DNA from: Helicobacter sp. 12S02232-10
GTDB taxonomy: Bacteria; Campylobacterota; Campylobacteria; Campylobacterales; Helicobacteraceae
NCBI RefSeq assembly: GCF_002272895.1
Contig: NZ_MLAQ01000008.1
Location: 1 to 64,000, forward strand
Length of the DNA stretch: 64,000 nucleotides
Direction of reading: 5' to 3'
The position numbers and the translations under genes were made by a program. Under the pieces are notes generated by a model. The model was not told where the DNA came from, searched no databases, and saw only the letters and a list, made by a program, of their open reading frames with translations. This document shows positions 62,971 to 64,000 of this stretch, piece after piece; the first letter of the stretch is position 1; each line of letters begins with the position of its first letter.

Positions 62971-64000
62971 TGTGGATAGTTCTTGCATTTTTGATTTTGT
63001 CTTTTCTTATTTTTTTTCACGAATTGGGACATTTTTTGATTGCCAAGATTTTTGGCGTTCAAGTTGAGGTTTTCAGCATTGGATTTGGCAAAAAGATACT
63101 CAGTAAAACTTTTAGGCAGACAGAATATGCAATTTCAGCGATTCCTCTTGGAGGGTATGTAAAACTCAAGGGGCAAGATGATACCAACCCTTTAGCTAAA
63201 AATGGCGATAAAGATAGCTATACAAGTAAAAACCCCTTGCAAAGAATTTGTATTTTGCTTGCAGGTCCAGCGTTTAATCTTGTGTTGGCATTTTTGATTT
63301 ATTGGATTTTGGGGATGGCGGGTCAAAAAATGGTTTTGCCTGTAATTGGAGAACCCCAGCCTGATATGCCTGCTGCTAAAAGTGATTTGATGCATAATGA
63401 TCAGATTCTTTCTATTAATGGTATCAGAGTCAAAAATTGGAATGAAGTAAATCAGGCTGTAATGGAAGCTAAAGGTGAGATTAAAATTATATTTCAAAGA
63501 CAGGGAAAAGAAATGCAAACAACCATTTTCCCTAAAAAGATGGAATCAAAAAATATTTTTGGAGAAACAATACAAAGGAATTTTATCGGCATTGTTTCAA
63601 AGGGAGAAATAGGGGTTGTTCGCTATGATTTTAAAGATTCTTTCGCCTATGCTCTCAAACAGACCTGGCAAGGAACCAAATTGATTTTGCAAAGTATTGA
63701 GAAAATCTTTGTCGGCATTGTCCCACTTAGCGAAGTAGGAGGTGTGATTAGTATCGTGGATTTTATTTCGCAAGCGACTCAAAGCGGGATTGTGGTTTTG
63801 GCTACTTTGGTGGCTTTAATTTCTGTGAATCTAGGGGTTTTGAATCTACTCCCTATACCTGCTCTTGATGGCGGACAAATTTTATTCAATCTTTATGAAA
63901 TGATTGCACGAAAGAAAATTTCTGAAAGAAGCCTTTATTTTCTTACAATTTTTGGATGGGCACTTTTGGCAGGTCTAATGGCTCTTGGTATTTATAATGA
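62967..64000 (+). CDS. rseP: RseP-type intramembrane zinc protease (cut by the window end)
   Basis: At least 344 residues are visible before the window ends, with no stop. The N-terminal membrane helix carries HELGH (zinc site), followed by GFGKKI, the IPLGGYVKLKGQ loop, a PDZ domain near residues 120-200 (NDQILSINGIRV), and the C-terminal NLLPIPALDGGQ with the third zinc ligand Asp. This site-2 protease cuts membrane-bound anti-sigma factors and leftover signal peptides. Two ATG codons in a row occur at 62967 and 62970; either could start it. Confidence 0.93.
   Translation, partial: MMWIVLAFLILSFLIFFHELGHFLIAKIFGVQVEVFSIGFGKKILSKTFRQTEYAISAIPLGGYVKLKGQDDTNPLAKNGDKDSYTSKNPLQRICILLAGPAFNLVLAFLIYWILGMAGQKMVLPVIGEPQPDMPAAKSDLMHNDQILSINGIRVKNWNEVNQAVMEAKGEIKIIFQRQGKEMQTTIFPKKMESKNIFGETIQRNFIGIVSKGEIGVVRYDFKDSFAYALKQTWQGTKLILQSIEKIFVGIVPLSEVGGVISIVDFISQATQSGIVVLATLVALISVNLGVLNLLPIPALDGGQILFNLYEMIARKKISERSLYFLTIFGWALLAGLMALGIYN

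Overview
The window reads as chromosomal DNA of a Helicobacter species (Campylobacterota). The base composition is AT-rich. CheA carries a fused receiver (CheAY), there is a free-standing FlhB C-terminal paralogue, ferritin is of the Pfr type, and many gene neighbourhoods match blocks I know from H. pylori (tcdA-small ORF-aguB-antiporter; metNI-flhX-ribE-tatD-mltD-rlpA; cheW-cheAY-cheV; rluD-FnIII-trmB-ftsEX-envC-flaG-fliDS; pyrD-M16-dapA-SDR-pgsA). The hisB, argC and N-acetylglutamate-synthase-like genes make H. pylori itself unlikely, because that species lacks histidine and arginine biosynthesis. An enterohepatic or H. mustelae-like species fits better. I saw no insertion sequence, prophage, CRISPR array or rRNA operon.

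Layout. 1-934: a tRNA-Gln/tRNA-fMet unit behind a perfect -35/-10 promoter, then copy A of a noncoding repeat. 935-5024: an orphan periplasmic binding protein, a TcdA-like enzyme, an acidic 55-residue protein, N-carbamoylputrescine amidase and a cation antiporter-like protein. 5029-11834: a surface-glycan locus with UDP-galactopyranose mutase, an O-antigen ligase-like protein and four glycosyltransferases. Two of these glycosyltransferases are switched off by one surplus base in a C11 and a G13 tract. 11875-16963: methyltransferase, MATE exporter, an outer-membrane protein, ferritin, two small lipoproteins and luxS. 17063-21438: a sugar aminotransferase and a methionine importer with two binding proteins and an apparent AUU start on metN. 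21572-31576: flhX, riboflavin synthase, lytic transglycosylases, hisB, kdsC, LPS transport genes (lptC, lptA), engB, mreD-like and PBP2 genes, and serB. 31625-39769: a frameshifted MTHFR-like gene, chemotaxis genes, LpxH-like, argC, thiS and glmU. 39856-51081: fliP, rodA overlapping a tRNA, rluD, trmB, ftsEX, an EnvC-like protein and the flaG-fliD-fliS group. 51082-64000: a PLP-binding protein, UbiD-type decarboxylase, ppk1, pyrD, M16 protease, dapA, a FabL-like reductase, repeat copy B, pgsA and the start of rseP.

The main theme is cell-envelope construction: LPS core and O-chain, Kdo supply, LPS export, murein elongation and division, and flagella, mixed with amino-acid and cofactor metabolism. 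The most unusual items are: (1) an approximately 315-345 bp two-hairpin noncoding repeat present twice in inverted orientation, with a 67-nt identical core; (2) two simple-sequence switches in the glycan locus, placed so that they may also change translation of the downstream ligase and glycosyltransferase; (3) rodA ending inside the anticodon loop of a tRNA gene; and (4) the AUU start of metN.
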